A stretch of DNA of 64,000 bases from positions 31,443,501 through 31,507,500 of the forward strand of contig JARKIP010000005.1 of NCBI GenBank assembly GCA_029990175.1, written 5' to 3'. Under the pieces are notes generated by a model. The model was not told the DNA's origin. It saw nothing but the letters and a program-made list of their open reading frames with translations, and made no database searches. The position numbers were made by a program, and so were the translations under genes. Below, piece after piece: positions 13,984-24,035 of this stretch; position 1 is the stretch's first letter, and each line of letters starts with the position of its first letter. The stretch comes from Petunia secreta (lineage: Eukaryota > Streptophyta > Magnoliopsida > Solanales > Solanaceae).

Positions 13984-15957
13984 GACTAGCCTCGTCAGGC
14001 TTAAAATATGATGACGACTAGCCAAGTCAGGCTTAAAATATGATGACTAGCCTCGTTAGCCTTAAAATATGACGACTAGCCACGTCAGGCTTAAAATATG
14101 ACGACTAGTCATGCCATGCTTAAAATATGTCAACTAGCCTCGTTAGGCTTAAAATATGACGACTAGCAACATCAGGCTTAAAATATGATGACTAGCCTGT
14201 CAGGCTTAAATGACTAGCCTCGTCAGGCTTAAAATATGACAACAAGCCTCATCAGGTTTAAAATATGATGACTAGCCACGTCAGGCTTAAAATATGACGA
14301 CTAGCCACGTCAGGCTTAAAATATGACGACGAGCCTCGTTAAGCTTAGAATATGACGACTAGCCTCGTTAGGCTTCTAAAATGACGACGACTAGCCAAGT
14401 TTGGCTTAAAATATGACGACTAGCCTTATCAGACCTATACTATGACGACTAGCCAAGTAAGGCTTAAAATATGATGACTAGCCTCGTCAGGCTTAAAATA
14501 TGACGACTAGCCACACCAAGTATAGAATATGACGACTAGCCTCGTCAGGTTTAAAATATGACGACGACTAGCCAAATCAGGCTTAATATATGACAACTAG
14601 CCTCGTCAGACTTATAATATGACGACTAGCCTCGTCCGGCTTTAAATATGACGACTAGCCACGTCAGGCTTAAAATATGACGAACAGCCTCGTTAGGTTT
14701 AAAATATGACGACTAGTCTCATCACGCTTAAAATACGACGACTAGCCAAATATGACAACTAGCCATGTCAGGCTTAAAATATGACGACTAGCCTCGTCAA
14801 ACTTAAAATATGAGGACTAGCCACATCAGGCTTAAAGTATGACGTCAAGCCTCGTTAGGATTAAAATATGACAACTAGCCACGTTAGACTTAAAATGCGA
14901 CGACTATCCACGTCAGGCTTAAAATATGACGACGAGCCTTGTCAGGCTTAGAATATAACGAGTAGTCACGTCAGGCTTAAAATATGACGACGAGCCTCGT
15001 TAAGCTTAGAATATGACGACTAGCCTCGTCAGGCTTAAAATATGATGACGACTAGCCAAGTCAGGCTTAAAATATGACGACTAGCCTCGTCAGGCTTAAA
15101 ATATGACGACTAGCTACACCAAGCTTAAAATATGACGACAAGCCTCGTCAGGCTTAAAATATGACAACTAACGACGTCAGGCTTAAAATATGACGACTAG
15201 CCACGTCAGTCTTAAAATATGACGACGAGCCTCGTCAGGCTTAGAATATGACGAGTAGCCACGTCGGGTATAAAATATGATGAGGAGCCACGTTAAGCTT
15301 AGACTATTGCGACTAGCTTCGTCAGGCTTAAAATATGATGACGACTAGCCAAGTCTGGCTTAAAATATGACGACTAGCCTTATCAGACCTATAATATGAT
15401 GACTAGCCAAGTAAGGCTTAAAATATGACGACTAGCCTCGTCATGCTTAAAATATGACGACTAGCCACCCCAAGCTTAGAATATGACGACTAGCTTCGTT
15501 AGGCTTAAAATATGACGACGACTCGCCAAGTCAGACTTAAAATATGACAACTAGCCTCCTCAGACTTATAATATGACGACTAGCCTTGTCGGGTTTAAAA
15601 TATGACGACTAGCCACGTCAGGCTTAAAATATGACGACTAGCCTTGTCAGACATATACTATGATGACTAGCCAAGTCAGGCTTAAAATATAACGACTATG
15701 CTCTTCAGGCTTAAAATATGACGACTAGCCACACCAAGCTTAGAATATGACTAGCCAAGTCAGACTTAAAATATGACAACTAGCCTCGTCAGACTTATAA
15801 TATGACGACTAGCCTCGTTTGGCTTAAAATATGACGACTAGCCACATCAGGCTTAAAATATGAGGACTTGCCACGTCAGTCTTAAAATATGACGACGAGC
15901 CTCGTCAGGCTTAGAATATGACGAGTTGCCACGTCTGGCATAAAACATGATGAGGAG

Positions 15958-17272
15958 TGATGTTTGGCATTTTATGCCTATATTTCCTTAATATTTCCTC
16001 ACGTTTTAGTACCTTATTCGCTCGTTTTATAGCTTGTGACTGTGGTTTTACACTGATTTTATGTCGTGCGTGTGTAGGTTGTTACGCAGTGTAATTGGAG
16101 CTTTTAGGAGCATGATTGAGCAAGAAAAGATTTGATTTTGATTGAGGATTGGATCGAGCACACGAAGGCATGACACGGACACGATTTCGGATCAAAGAAG
16201 AAGGAGATTGGCTGGGCGCCGTGGGCTCCGCGCCGCGCCACCCATAGCGCGCAGGGGTTGGGTGCGGTTGCCCATGCGCCGCATGCCCAAAGCGGAAGAG
16301 TCTGTGGCGTCCTCTGGTCGTCCTCACGCGATCGGGGGCGCGGGGCGCCCGCTATGGCGCCCCTGGAGCGAATTTTGACTTCCTATTTCGTCTAGGATTG
16401 GGTCTAACTTATTACTAGGTGTTTGTAAACTCTATAAATACTCTTTTACTTAGTTTTTCAGAGGAGTTCAGACTTTGGAGCAAGTTTTGGAGGAGAGGGG
16501 AGGAGCCCTAGATGTCTTCTACACAAGTTCTTTCTCTTTTTCTCTTATTCTTCTCTTTAATTCTATAGTTTGTTCGTTCTAGGGTTAGAGTAAATACATG
16601 AAGGTTGATGTTTGAAAGTTGATTTCTTCCTATTGATTTACCATTATAGATTGTTTATTCTTTCTTGATCCTAATTGTTTGATTATAACGGCCGTATAAT
16701 TGAACACTATCTACGGTTCTTAGATTGAACTCGACAGAGGGAATTTATGAACGCAAATAAGAAAGAATAGAACTAGTTTGTGAACCCGGGCATCGGGGAA
16801 CCAATTCGCGGGTAGGATAGACATATACTTGCTCGCCTAGTTTAACTCATTACAGAATTCTTTAATGCGTGCACGTGATTCAACCCATAGACATATAGGG
16901 ATTGGAGTAGCCTGCGTAGACCGTTAAGAATCGAAAGGTTTTCATGGGTACATTTAACCTGTAGTTAGCAATCTAGGAAATCAAGAAGTAGAATCAACTG
17001 GAAAACTCAACTGGATTGTTCGTAACTCTGACCCGGGACCGTCATCTTTTATTGATAACAACGTAGAATTTGCTCTGTTACTTGATTTCAATTACTTGTT
17101 TTTATTACTGCATTTAGTTAGTAAATTCTCAACCATTGAAAAAAGATCCCTGAATAGTTTTAGGAAATTGTTTGCTAGAATTCAGTCTGAATAGTCCTCG
17201 TGGGAACGATACTCTACTTATCACTTTATTACTTGTCGACCACGTATACTTGCGTGTGCGTTGGGAGCAACA
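15958..17272 (+). repeat. 5' LTR of the Athila-type element
   Basis: It begins TGATGTTTGG directly after the satellite and ends GGGAGCAACA six bases before the primer site, giving TG...CA termini and 1,315 bp. The left boundary is fixed by the satellite junction and by the start of the 3' LTR at 27129. The right boundary is inferred from the primer site, because the 3' copy is cut short. It contains a TATA box near 16433 and a GC-rich stretch (about 16210-16375) with repeated GCGCC and GCGCGC words. Short ORFs through the GC-rich part (16082-16378) are chance and recur in the 3' LTR. Confidence 0.9.
16433..16440 (+). promoter_or_regulatory. Probable TATA box of the 5' LTR promoter
   Basis: TATAAATA lies 475 bp into the LTR, after the GC-rich stretch and before a CT-rich run (TTCTTTCTCTTTTTCTCTT near 16528) typical of plant transcript leaders. 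The same octamer is at 27604-27611 in the 3' LTR. Core promoter is inferred from position and composition only. Confidence 0.6.
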
Positions 17273-17278
17273 AGTTTT

Positions 17279-17296
17279 TGGCGCCGTTGCCGGGGA
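17279..17296 (+). other. Primer binding site, complementary to tRNA-Asp
   Basis: TGGCGCCGTTGCCGGGGA starts six bases after the LTR end. From knowledge of plant tRNAs it is complementary to the 3' end of tRNA-Asp, the usual minus-strand primer of Athila and related elements. Confidence 0.88.
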
Positions 17297-17394
17297 CTAA
17301 TTACGGACTAATTACTTTTGAACAATTACTTAATTGCTATTCAGGTTTAATTTTTTGTTGAGTTTCTTGTGCTGTTTCAGGCAATAGGTTTTGA

Positions 17395-18753
17395 ATGCAA
17401 AGGAACAAAAAGGACGAATCACTCGCACCTTTTGATCCCGAGCCTGAAAGAACCTTGAGGAAGACAAGGAAAGAAGCGAGAGATCGAGAAGCATTAGCAA
17501 TCGTACTTGCATCTCTTCCTGTTGAAATGGCTGAAGAACAAACAGTAGCAGTGCGAGATGTGGCTCTTCCTAGTCTGAAAGGAGTAGAGTCAAGTATTGT
17601 GAAGCCTGCTATTACTGGGAACTTTGAGATCAAGCCCGGCATGATTCAGTTGCTGCATGTGACGGGGCAATATGGTGGATTCCTGCATGAAGATCCGCAG
17701 CAACACTTGCAGAACTTTCTGGAGATCAGTGATACTTATACACCGACAGGTGTGCCTACTGATTATGTGCGAATGACTTTGTTCCCATTTTCATTGATTG
17801 GGACAGCAAGGAAGTGGTTAAAGGCTGAAAAGCCTGGGTCTATCACTACTTGGGAGGATTTAGCTAAGAAATTCTTGGCTAAGTTTTATCCGTCGGCTAA
17901 GACGGCCAGGTTGAGGAGTGCAATTTTGTCCTTCAGGCAGTTTGAAGGCGAATCATTATATGCAGCCTGGGAGAGATTTAAAGCGTTATTGAGAGATTGT
18001 CCTCACCACAATCAAACTAATGAGGTTATTGCACACACTTTTGTTGAGGGATTGAACCAACATACTAAGATTGTGGTTGATGCTGCTGCTGGAGGCCAAG
18101 TGCTGGCCTTAAATTTTGAACAGATCTATGACTTACTTGATAAGTTTTCACAGAGCAATCCTGATTGGCAGGGTGATGGCAGAGCTAATATACTTAGTGA
18201 GGGGGCTAGCAGAGCGGCTACACAGAAAGCTGCTGGGGTACTTCAACTAGATGGAATCACAGAGTTGCGAGCGAAGATGGATGCGATTTCCAATCAAATC
18301 AGCAAGCTGGCTCTCCAAGCAAAGCCACAACCAGCTCCAGTGCAGCAAGTTCAGGCCTTTTGTGAGGTATGTGGTGAGGATCATAGCACTGAGGTTTGTC
18401 CCTCTAACCCAGAATCAGTGTATTATGTGGGTAATCAGAACAGATCACAGGGCCAAAACCGAAATCAGTATGGTAATAATTATAACACGGGTTGGCGTAA
18501 TCACCCAAATTTTTCTTGGAGGGATACCCGTGAGCAGTTTCAGGGTTATGAGAGAGCCCAATTTACTCAAAACAATGCACCACAGCAGGGATCACAGTCT
18601 CAGGCTCATCCACAGCAGTCTAATACTATGGAGGATATGCTCAAGAAAATTCTTGCAGGGCAGCAAAAGCTCATCGATGAGTCAGCATCTCAGGCACAAA
18701 CAATAAAAGATTTGAGCAATGCACAGAAAGATCTTGAAAGACAATTGGGGTAG
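17395..18753 (+). CDS. gag: Gag (capsid/nucleocapsid) of the Athila-type element, ended by an in-frame TAG
   Basis: A 452-residue protein that would form the virus-like particle and package element RNA. The ATG at 17395 opens the frame shortly after the primer site. The N-terminus has the FDPEPERTLRK motif common in Athila Gag. A retrotransposon Gag (capsid) domain spans about residues 96-222, with WLKAEKPGSITTWEDLAKKF near 141-160. A degenerate zinc knuckle of the Athila type (C-x2-C-x3-H-x4-C) has Cys323, Cys326, His330 and Cys335. A Gln/Asn-rich stretch and a coiled-coil-like tail follow. The frame closes at TAG 18751-18753 inside a normally continuous linker (..ERQLG, stop, LAGAQ..), and pol goes on in the same frame. 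The stop may be a C-to-T change of a CAG Gln codon, or a readthrough site. Confidence 0.9.
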   Translation: MQRNKKDESLAPFDPEPERTLRKTRKEARDREALAIVLASLPVEMAEEQTVAVRDVALPSLKGVESSIVKPAITGNFEIKPGMIQLLHVTGQYGGFLHEDPQQHLQNFLEISDTYTPTGVPTDYVRMTLFPFSLIGTARKWLKAEKPGSITTWEDLAKKFLAKFYPSAKTARLRSAILSFRQFEGESLYAAWERFKALLRDCPHHNQTNEVIAHTFVEGLNQHTKIVVDAAAGGQVLALNFEQIYDLLDKFSQSNPDWQGDGRANILSEGASRAATQKAAGVLQLDGITELRAKMDAISNQISKLALQAKPQPAPVQQVQAFCEVCGEDHSTEVCPSNPESVYYVGNQNRSQGQNRNQYGNNYNTGWRNHPNFSWRDTREQFQGYERAQFTQNNAPQQGSQSQAHPQQSNTMEDMLKKILAGQQKLIDESASQAQTIKDLSNAQKDLERQLG

Positions 18754-21700
18754 CTTGCTGGAGCACAAAATAATAGACCTCGGGGTGCTTTACCGAGTGA
18801 TACAGAGAAGAATCCTAGAGAATTTGTGCAAGCAGTGACTTTGAGGAATGGAAGAGCACTGGAGGAAGTTCCCCCAAAGCCAAAGAAGCCTGTTGGTGAG
18901 TTAGAGCCAAATATTGATAGGGAGGTGGAAAAAGAAGCAGAAATGGTAACCGAAAAGCAGCCCCAGTCTGCTATTGTGAGACCACCACCACCTTTCCCGC
19001 AGAGACTTCAGAAGCAGAAAGTTGATGCAGCATGCAAGAAATTTTTGGAGATATTGAGTCAAATTCAGGTAAATATTCCTTTGGTGGAGCTTTTGCGGGA
19101 TGTTCCCAAATATGCTAAATACATAAAGGATATTGTTGCTAACAAGAGAAGATTGACTGAGTTTGAGACAGTTGCACTTACTGAGGAGTGCAGTTCCAGA
19201 GTTAGAAGCAAGCTTCCGCAGAAATTGAAGGACCCGGGCAGTTTTACCATCCCTTTGAAAATTGGGGAACATGAGGTTGGTCGTGCTTTATGTGATTTGG
19301 GTGCTAGTGTGAATTTGATGCCTTCTTCAGTTTTTAGGAAGCTAGGCCTGGGTGAGCCACGACCCACTACTGTGACCCTGCAGCTTGCTGATAGATCTTT
19401 GACATGCCCTGAGGGGATTATTGAGGATGTGCTTGTACAAGTGGGTCAGTTCATATTACCGGTTGATTTTATTATTCTTGATTATGAAGCTGATCCTGAG
19501 GTTCCTCTCATCTTGGGAAGAGGATTTTTGGCTACTGCTGATGCTGTTATTAGAGTCAGAGCTGGCAAGATGATCATGAAGGTAAATGGGGAAGAAGCTG
19601 TGTTTAATGTGTTCAGAGCTACCCAGCTTCCTTCTCATTATGAAGAGTTGTCCATGGTAAAAGTAATAGATGATGAGTTGACTGCTGATGAGAGGTCATT
19701 CTTGGCTTCTAATGTTGATTCTTTGGAAAGGGCACTCTTATGTGATGATGATGATATCCTGAAGGATGAAGATACTGAAGAATTTGTGGAGGTTCTTAAT
19801 ATGCAGAGTAGATTCATCCCAGGGTGGAAGAAATTTGAGGAGCTTGATAGACCGTTGACCTTAGCTCCTGCTAAACCGTCTATTGAGAAAGCTCCTAATC
19901 TTGAGCTCAAACCTTTACCCGTACATTTACGTTATGCTTATTTGGGTGAAGGTAATACTTTGCCCGTGATCCTTTCTTCTTTGTTGTCTGATGTGCAGGT
20001 TGAGAAGGTGTTGCGGGTATTGCGAGAGCGCAAGAGAGCTATTGGCTGGACTATTGCTGATATTAGAGGGATTAGTCCTTCTTTCTGCATGCATAAAATT
20101 CTCTTGGAAGAAGATCATAAGCCATCCATAGAGCAGCAGAGGAGGCTAAATCCAATCATGAAAGAGGTGGTGAAGAATGAAGTCATCAAGTGGCTGGATG
20201 CTGGTATTATTTTTCCTATCTCTGACAGCAAGTGGGTGAGTCCGGTGCAGTGTGTTCCTAAGAAAGAGGGCATGACAGTGGTGAAGAATGAGAACAATGA
20301 GTTGATTCCTACAAGAACTGTTACAGGGTGGCGAATTTGCATTGATTATAGGAAGCTGAACAAGGCCACCAGGAAAGATCACTTCCCACTCCCTTTTATT
20401 GATCAGATGTTGGATAGACTAGCAGGCCATGAGTATTATTGTTTCTTGGATGGTTATTCGGGCTACAATCAAATTGTGATAGCCCCTGAAGACCAAGAGA
20501 AGACCACTTTTACTTGTCCATATGGCACCTATGCATTTAGGAGGATGCCATTTGGGTTGTGTAATGCCCCAGGGACCTTTCAGCGGTGCATGATGGCTAT
20601 TTTCACTGACATGGTGGAAAAATTTGTGGAGGTGTTTATGGATGACTTCTCAGTGGTTGGTGACTCTTTTGATGAATGCTTGAAGAACCTTGATGCTGTG
20701 CTGAGCCGTTGTGAAGAAACAAATCTGGTGCTGAATTGGGAAAAATGTCACTTTATGGTTCAAGAAGGCATAGTACTTGGGCACAAGGTGTCAAAGCAAG
20801 GGATTGAGGTTGACAAGGCGAAGATAGAGGCTATTGAGAAATTACCACCACCTATCTCTGTTAAGGGGGTGCGTAGTTTCCTGGGACATGCAGGGTTCTA
20901 TAGACGGTTCATAAAGGACTTCTCCAAAATTTCCACTCCCTTGTGCAAATTGTTGGAGAAGGATGTGAAATTTGTGTTTGATGATGCTTGTATTAAGGCG
21001 TTTGAAGAGTTGAAGAAAAGGTTGGTGACCGCACCAATCATCATTGCTCCTGACTGGTCTTTGCCATTTGAATTGATGTGTGATGCGAGTGATAATGCTA
21101 TTGGGGCTGTTCTAGGCCAAAGAATAGGAAGAATTTTTCACTCCATCTATTATGCAAGTAAGACGCTTGATGCAGCCCATTCCAATTATACTACCACTGA
21201 GAAGGAGTTGCTAGCCGTGGTTTATGCTTTTGATAAATTCAGATCTTATTTGGTTGGCACTCGTGTTGTTGTCTACACTGATCATGCCGCAATCCGGTAT
21301 TTGTTTGAAAAGAAGGACTCCAAGCCGAGACTTATTCGATGGGTTCTCCTATTGCAAGAGTTTGATGTTGAAATTCGAGATCGCAAGGGGACTGAGAATC
21401 AAGTAGCTGATCATTTGTCAAGGCTGGAGAATAGAGATCATGTAGATGAGGGGCCTGAGATTAAAGAGGTATTTCCTGATGAGCAACTTTTTGCTCTAGA
21501 AGAAGCTGAAACACCATGGTATGCTGACATGGTAAATTTTCTTGTGAGTGATGTGTATCCCCCTGGGGCAACTGCTGAGCAAAAGCGTAAACTCCTTCAT
21601 GAGAGCAGATTTTATGTGTGGGATGAGCCCTATTTGTACAAGATAGGTGCTGATCAACTAGCTAGGAGATGTGTTCCAAGGGAAGAAGTAGAGCCGATTC

Positions 21701-22797
21701 TACAGAGCTGCCATTCCTCTCCTTATGGTGGCCACCTTGGTGGAGATCGAACAGCTGCAAAGGTACTTCAATCTGGTTTCTTTTGGCCTACTTTATTTAA
21801 AGATGCTCATGCATTAGTGAAGCAATGTGATCATTGCCAAAGAACGGGTACCATTACTAGGCGTCACGAGATGCCTTTGAACAATATTTTGGAGATTGAG
21901 CTGTTTGATTGTTGGGGTATTGATTTTATGGGTCCATTCCCACCTTCTATGGGCAATAAATATATCCTTGTAGCAGTTGATTATGTATCTAAATGGGTGG
22001 AGGCCATTGCTCTTCCTACAAATGATGCGAGTGTGGTGGTGAAGTTCGTGAAGAAGAATATTTTCACTCGTTTTGGGACACCGCGGGCTATCATTAGTGA
22101 TGAAGGTACGCATTTCTGTAACCTGTTGTTCAATAAATTATTGGCCAAGTATGGGGTTCGCCACAAGGTGGCTACTGCTTATCATCCCCAAACTAGTGGC
22201 CAAGTGGAAGTGTCTAACAGAGAGATCAAGCAAATCCTTGAGAAGACTGTGAATGCCTCGAGGAAGGATTGGGCTATGAAGTTAGATGATGCTCTCTGGG
22301 CCTATCGAACTGCATTCAAAACGCCTATTGGAACCTCTCCATATAGGCTTGTTTATGGGAAGGCTTGTCACTTGCCGGTTGAATTAGAGCATAAGGCGTA
22401 TTGGGCTATTCAAAAGCTCAACTTTGATATGACCTTAGCGGGTGAGAAGAGGATGCTCCAGTTGCATGAACTTGAAGAGTTCCGTTTCCATGCGTATGAA
22501 AATGCGAAATTATATAAGGAACGGACAAAGAAGTGGCATGATAAGCACATTGAGCATCGCTCTTTTGAGCCCGGGCAGCGTGTATTGTTGTTCAACTCGA
22601 GGTTGAAATTTTTTTCGGGCAAATTGAAGTCGAGATGGTCGGGGCCTTTTGAAGTTGTTCGGGTTACCGCACATGGAGCGGTTGCATTGAGAGCCCCGGG
22701 TTCTGAAAGCACATTTTTGGTTAATGGTCAACGGGTGAAACACTATTGGGGAGGTACGGTGAATCACCGCACTTCAATCACTTTGAGGGACCCTTGA
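18754..22797 (+). CDS. pol: Pol polyprotein (protease, RT, RNase H, integrase) of the Athila-type element
   Basis: An open frame in phase with gag just after its TAG; no stop breaks it to TGA 22795-22797. There is no obvious ATG of its own at the front (a GTG lies at 18826), so expression needs readthrough or a repaired stop. Residues are counted from 18826. Aspartic protease DLGAS is at 157-161. Reverse transcriptase has Asp542 in [11 protein letters not shown] and the FMDDF box with Asp606 and Asp607. RNase H has Asp753 in the MCDAS motif. Integrase has an HHCC zinc domain ending CDHCQRTG, then Asp1033, Asp1092 and Glu1128, a DD35E triad. The C-terminus ends soon after YWGG with no chromodomain. 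The domain order is complete and every catalytic residue checked is present, so this is a recently active copy apart from the upstream stop. Confidence 0.9.
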   Translation, partial: LAGAQNNRPRGALPSDTEKNPREFVQAVTLRNGRALEEVPPKPKKPVGELEPNIDREVEKEAEMVTEKQPQSAIVRPPPPFPQRLQKQKVDAACKKFLEILSQIQVNIPLVELLRDVPKYAKYIKDIVANKRRLTEFETVALTEECSSRVRSKLPQKLKDPGSFTIPLKIGEHEVGRALCDLGASVNLMPSSVFRKLGLGEPRPTTVTLQLADRSLTCPEGIIEDVLVQVGQFILPVDFIILDYEADPEVPLILGRGFLATADAVIRVRAGKMIMKVNGEEAVFNVFRATQLPSHYEELSMVKVIDDELTADERSFLASNVDSLERALLCDDDDILKDEDTEEFVEVLNMQSRFIPGWKKFEELDRPLTLAPAKPSIEKAPNLELKPLPVHLRYAYLGEGNTLPVILSSLLSDVQVEKVLRVLRERKRAIGWTIADIRGISPSFCMHKILLEEDHKPSIEQQRRLNPIMKEVVKNEVIKWLDAGIIFPISDSKWVSPVQCVPKKEGMTVVKNENNELIPTRTVTGWRICIDYRKLNKATRKDHFPLPFIDQMLDRLAGHEYYCFLDGYSGYNQIVIAPEDQEKTTFTCPYGTYAFRRMPFGLCNAPGTFQRCMMAIFTDMVEKFVEVFMDDFSVVGDSFDECLKNLDAVLSRCEETNLVLNWEKCHFMVQEGIVLGHKVSKQGIEVDKAKIEAIEKLPPPISVKGVRSFLGHAGFYRRFIKDFSKISTPLCKLLEKDVKFVFDDACIKAFEELKKRLVTAPIIIAPDWSLPFELMCDASDNAIGAVLGQRIGRIFHSIYYASKTLDAAHSNYTTTEKELLAVVYAFDKFRSYLVGTRVVVYTDHAAIRYLFEKKDSKPRLIRWVLLLQEFDVEIRDRKGTENQVADHLSRLENRDHVDEGPEIKEVFPDEQLFALEEAETPWYADMVNFLVSDVYPPGATAEQKRKLLHESRFYVWDEPYLYKIGADQLARRCVPREEVEPILQSCHSSPYGGHLGGDRTAAKVLQSGFFWPTLFKDAHALVKQCDHCQRTGTITRRHEMPLNNILEIELFDCWGIDFMGPFPPSMGNKYILVAVDYVSKWVEAIALPTNDASVVVKFVKKNIFTRFGTPRAIISDEGTHFCNLLFNKLLAKYGVRHKVATAYHPQTSGQVEVSNREIKQILEKTVNASRKDWAMKLDDALWAYRTAFKTPIGTSPYRLVYGKACHLPVELEHKAYWAIQKLNFDMTLAGEKRMLQLHELEEFRFHAYENAKLYKERTKKWHDKHIEHRSFEPGQRVLLFNSRLKFFSGKLKSRWSGPFEVVRVTAHGAVALRAPGSESTFLVNGQRVKHYWGGTVNHRTSITLRDP

Positions 22798-24035
22798 TTT
22801 ATACCCGTCGGGCCACGACGTTAAATAAGGCGCTTCTCGGGAGGCAACCCGAGTTTGTACTTGTAATAGTTTAGTTTTCTTTTGTTTTTATAGTGTCACG
22901 TTTTTGTTGTTTTTGTGTGTCGTTTTTGCAGGAATCGGGTGAGCTAAATAAGGTGAAATGAATGCATTGAGGGGGATGGGACATCTCGAGACATGTCCCA
23001 CGCTTGGCCAGTACTTGGAATCGAAATTCGGTGCGAAAAAACGTTCGTGGGCGCGTTCGGGAGTGCCCCGCGCCTCCCAAAGCGCGAGAAAAAGTGAAAC
23101 AAAGAAGCTAGGCGCGGTTGGGAGCGCCCCGCGCCTCCCACCGCGCCACCATAGGCAGAAACTCAAAAATCTTGGCCGCGACAAGCGTGCGCCGCGGAGG
23201 CCAACGCGCAAGGCTAGGCAGTGAGTGGTAAAACGTGCGCGCTATGGGCATGCGCCGCGGAGCTTAACGCGGAGAGAAATTTTTTGGTTTGAAAAACGGG
23301 TCAACGGGTTTGACCCGAAATTCTTTAATCCCCCTTGCCCTATAACCCCGATTCCTAACATCTTTTCTCCCTTATTTTCACTACAAACACTCTCTACACA
23401 CACACTAATACACTTGCAACACTTGAACTCATCCCACATCTTGTGCAATCACTTCTAACACCATCAAGTAAGTACATTACTACTCTTCCTTCTCAATAAC
23501 ATGTAAGTTGTCTTCATAATTGCTCATGGGTGATTCTCTTAACTAGTTACAAGCATCTTCATAAAAATTCAATCTTGATATGCTTAATTGTCTATGATGC
23601 TTAGTATAGACCTTGTGACTTGTAAAAAGAGATCTCCCAACACATTGGGAGGGTTGGCACATTACAAAATTAATTGAAATTGCTAGTTCAAAGTTGTGCA
23701 CACTAAGTGTTTGTGAAAAAGCCTCAAAGATGAAATATCAATGACATTGTGAATTCTTAAGTAGCAATGCATTCCTTAGGCTTACAATGAACATTAGGTG
23801 TTGCATACACACTGGATTTGATCATGAGGCACCCACACTAGCTTGATTTTAAAAATTCAAAACGTGGCATATTTTGCCATGGCTAGTTTTGTTCAAGTGT
23901 GGGGTGCTCGTGCCATTGAAACAAGTGATTGCCACATAGAGTGTGTGCTAAGTGTGGGGTGGTACCCTTGAGCTTGAATTGTTTTTGGTGCATAGCTTTA
24001 CATCTAACATTGAAGTTTGTGTTTGTGTAGGTACC
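22798..24035 (+). other. Non-coding spacer between pol and the extra ORF
   Basis: This 1.2-kb stretch has no convincing ORF. It contains a GC-rich part (about 23030-23270) with two near-identical 21-bp modules at 23059-23079 and 23120-23140. After these come a TATA-like CCCTATAACC near 23338 and a CA/CT-rich leader-like run (about 23350-23465). A well-formed intron candidate fills 23468-24030. PPT-like words AAGTGTGGGGTG occur near 23894 and 23949. Confidence 0.7.
23468..24030 (+). other. Predicted GT-AG leader intron before the extra ORF
   Basis: The donor is CAA/GTAAGTAC at 23468. The acceptor is TTTGTGTAG/G ending at 24030. A consensus branch point CTAAC lies at 24004-24008, about 23 bases before the acceptor. 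The interval is 563 bp and T-rich, and the acceptor is six bases upstream of the ATG in ACCATGG. All signals fit a plant intron. Whether it is spliced is not shown here; a donor farther upstream could be used for a subgenomic RNA. Confidence 0.5.

Larger units (their letters stand above)
1..15957. repeat. Satellite array, left block (29-32 bp monomer, higher-order repeats)
   Basis: Uninterrupted head-to-tail repeats. The commonest monomer is 29 bp: CTTAAAATAT, GACGACTAGC, then CTCGTCAGG. A 32-bp form has one extra GAC triplet and usually the tail CAAGTCAGG. Tail variants (CACGTCAGG, CACACCAAG, CTTATCAGA, CTCGTTAGG) recur in fixed order, so monomers are arranged in higher-order repeats. A truncated marker monomer (GCCAAATATGACA) falls at 1511, 3111, 4592, 6269, 8247, 10106, 11587, 13068 and 14745, giving spacings of 1600, 1481, 1677, 1978, 1859, 1481, 1481 and 1677 bp. 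All monomers share one orientation. No gene is visible. I do not recognise the family; centromeric identity is inferred from the nearby CRM element. Confidence 0.97.

Noticed and set aside
1..15957. Possible CRISPR array (about 30-bp repeats)
   Set aside because: The repeats are contiguous variants of one monomer with no unique spacers, run for tens of kb, and lie with plant retrotransposons.
16082..16378. Overlapping ORFs of 81 and 78 codons in the 5' LTR, recurring at 27253-27549
   Set aside because: They arise from the GC-rich, stop-poor part of the LTR on both strands and have no recognisable product.
15958..16639. A 682-bp LTR as the true LTR length of the Athila-type element
   Set aside because: The shared segment ends in GATTT, not CA, and the primer site would then lie about 640 bp away. 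The position just before the primer site gives a TG...CA LTR of 1,315 bp, so the 3' copy is truncated.
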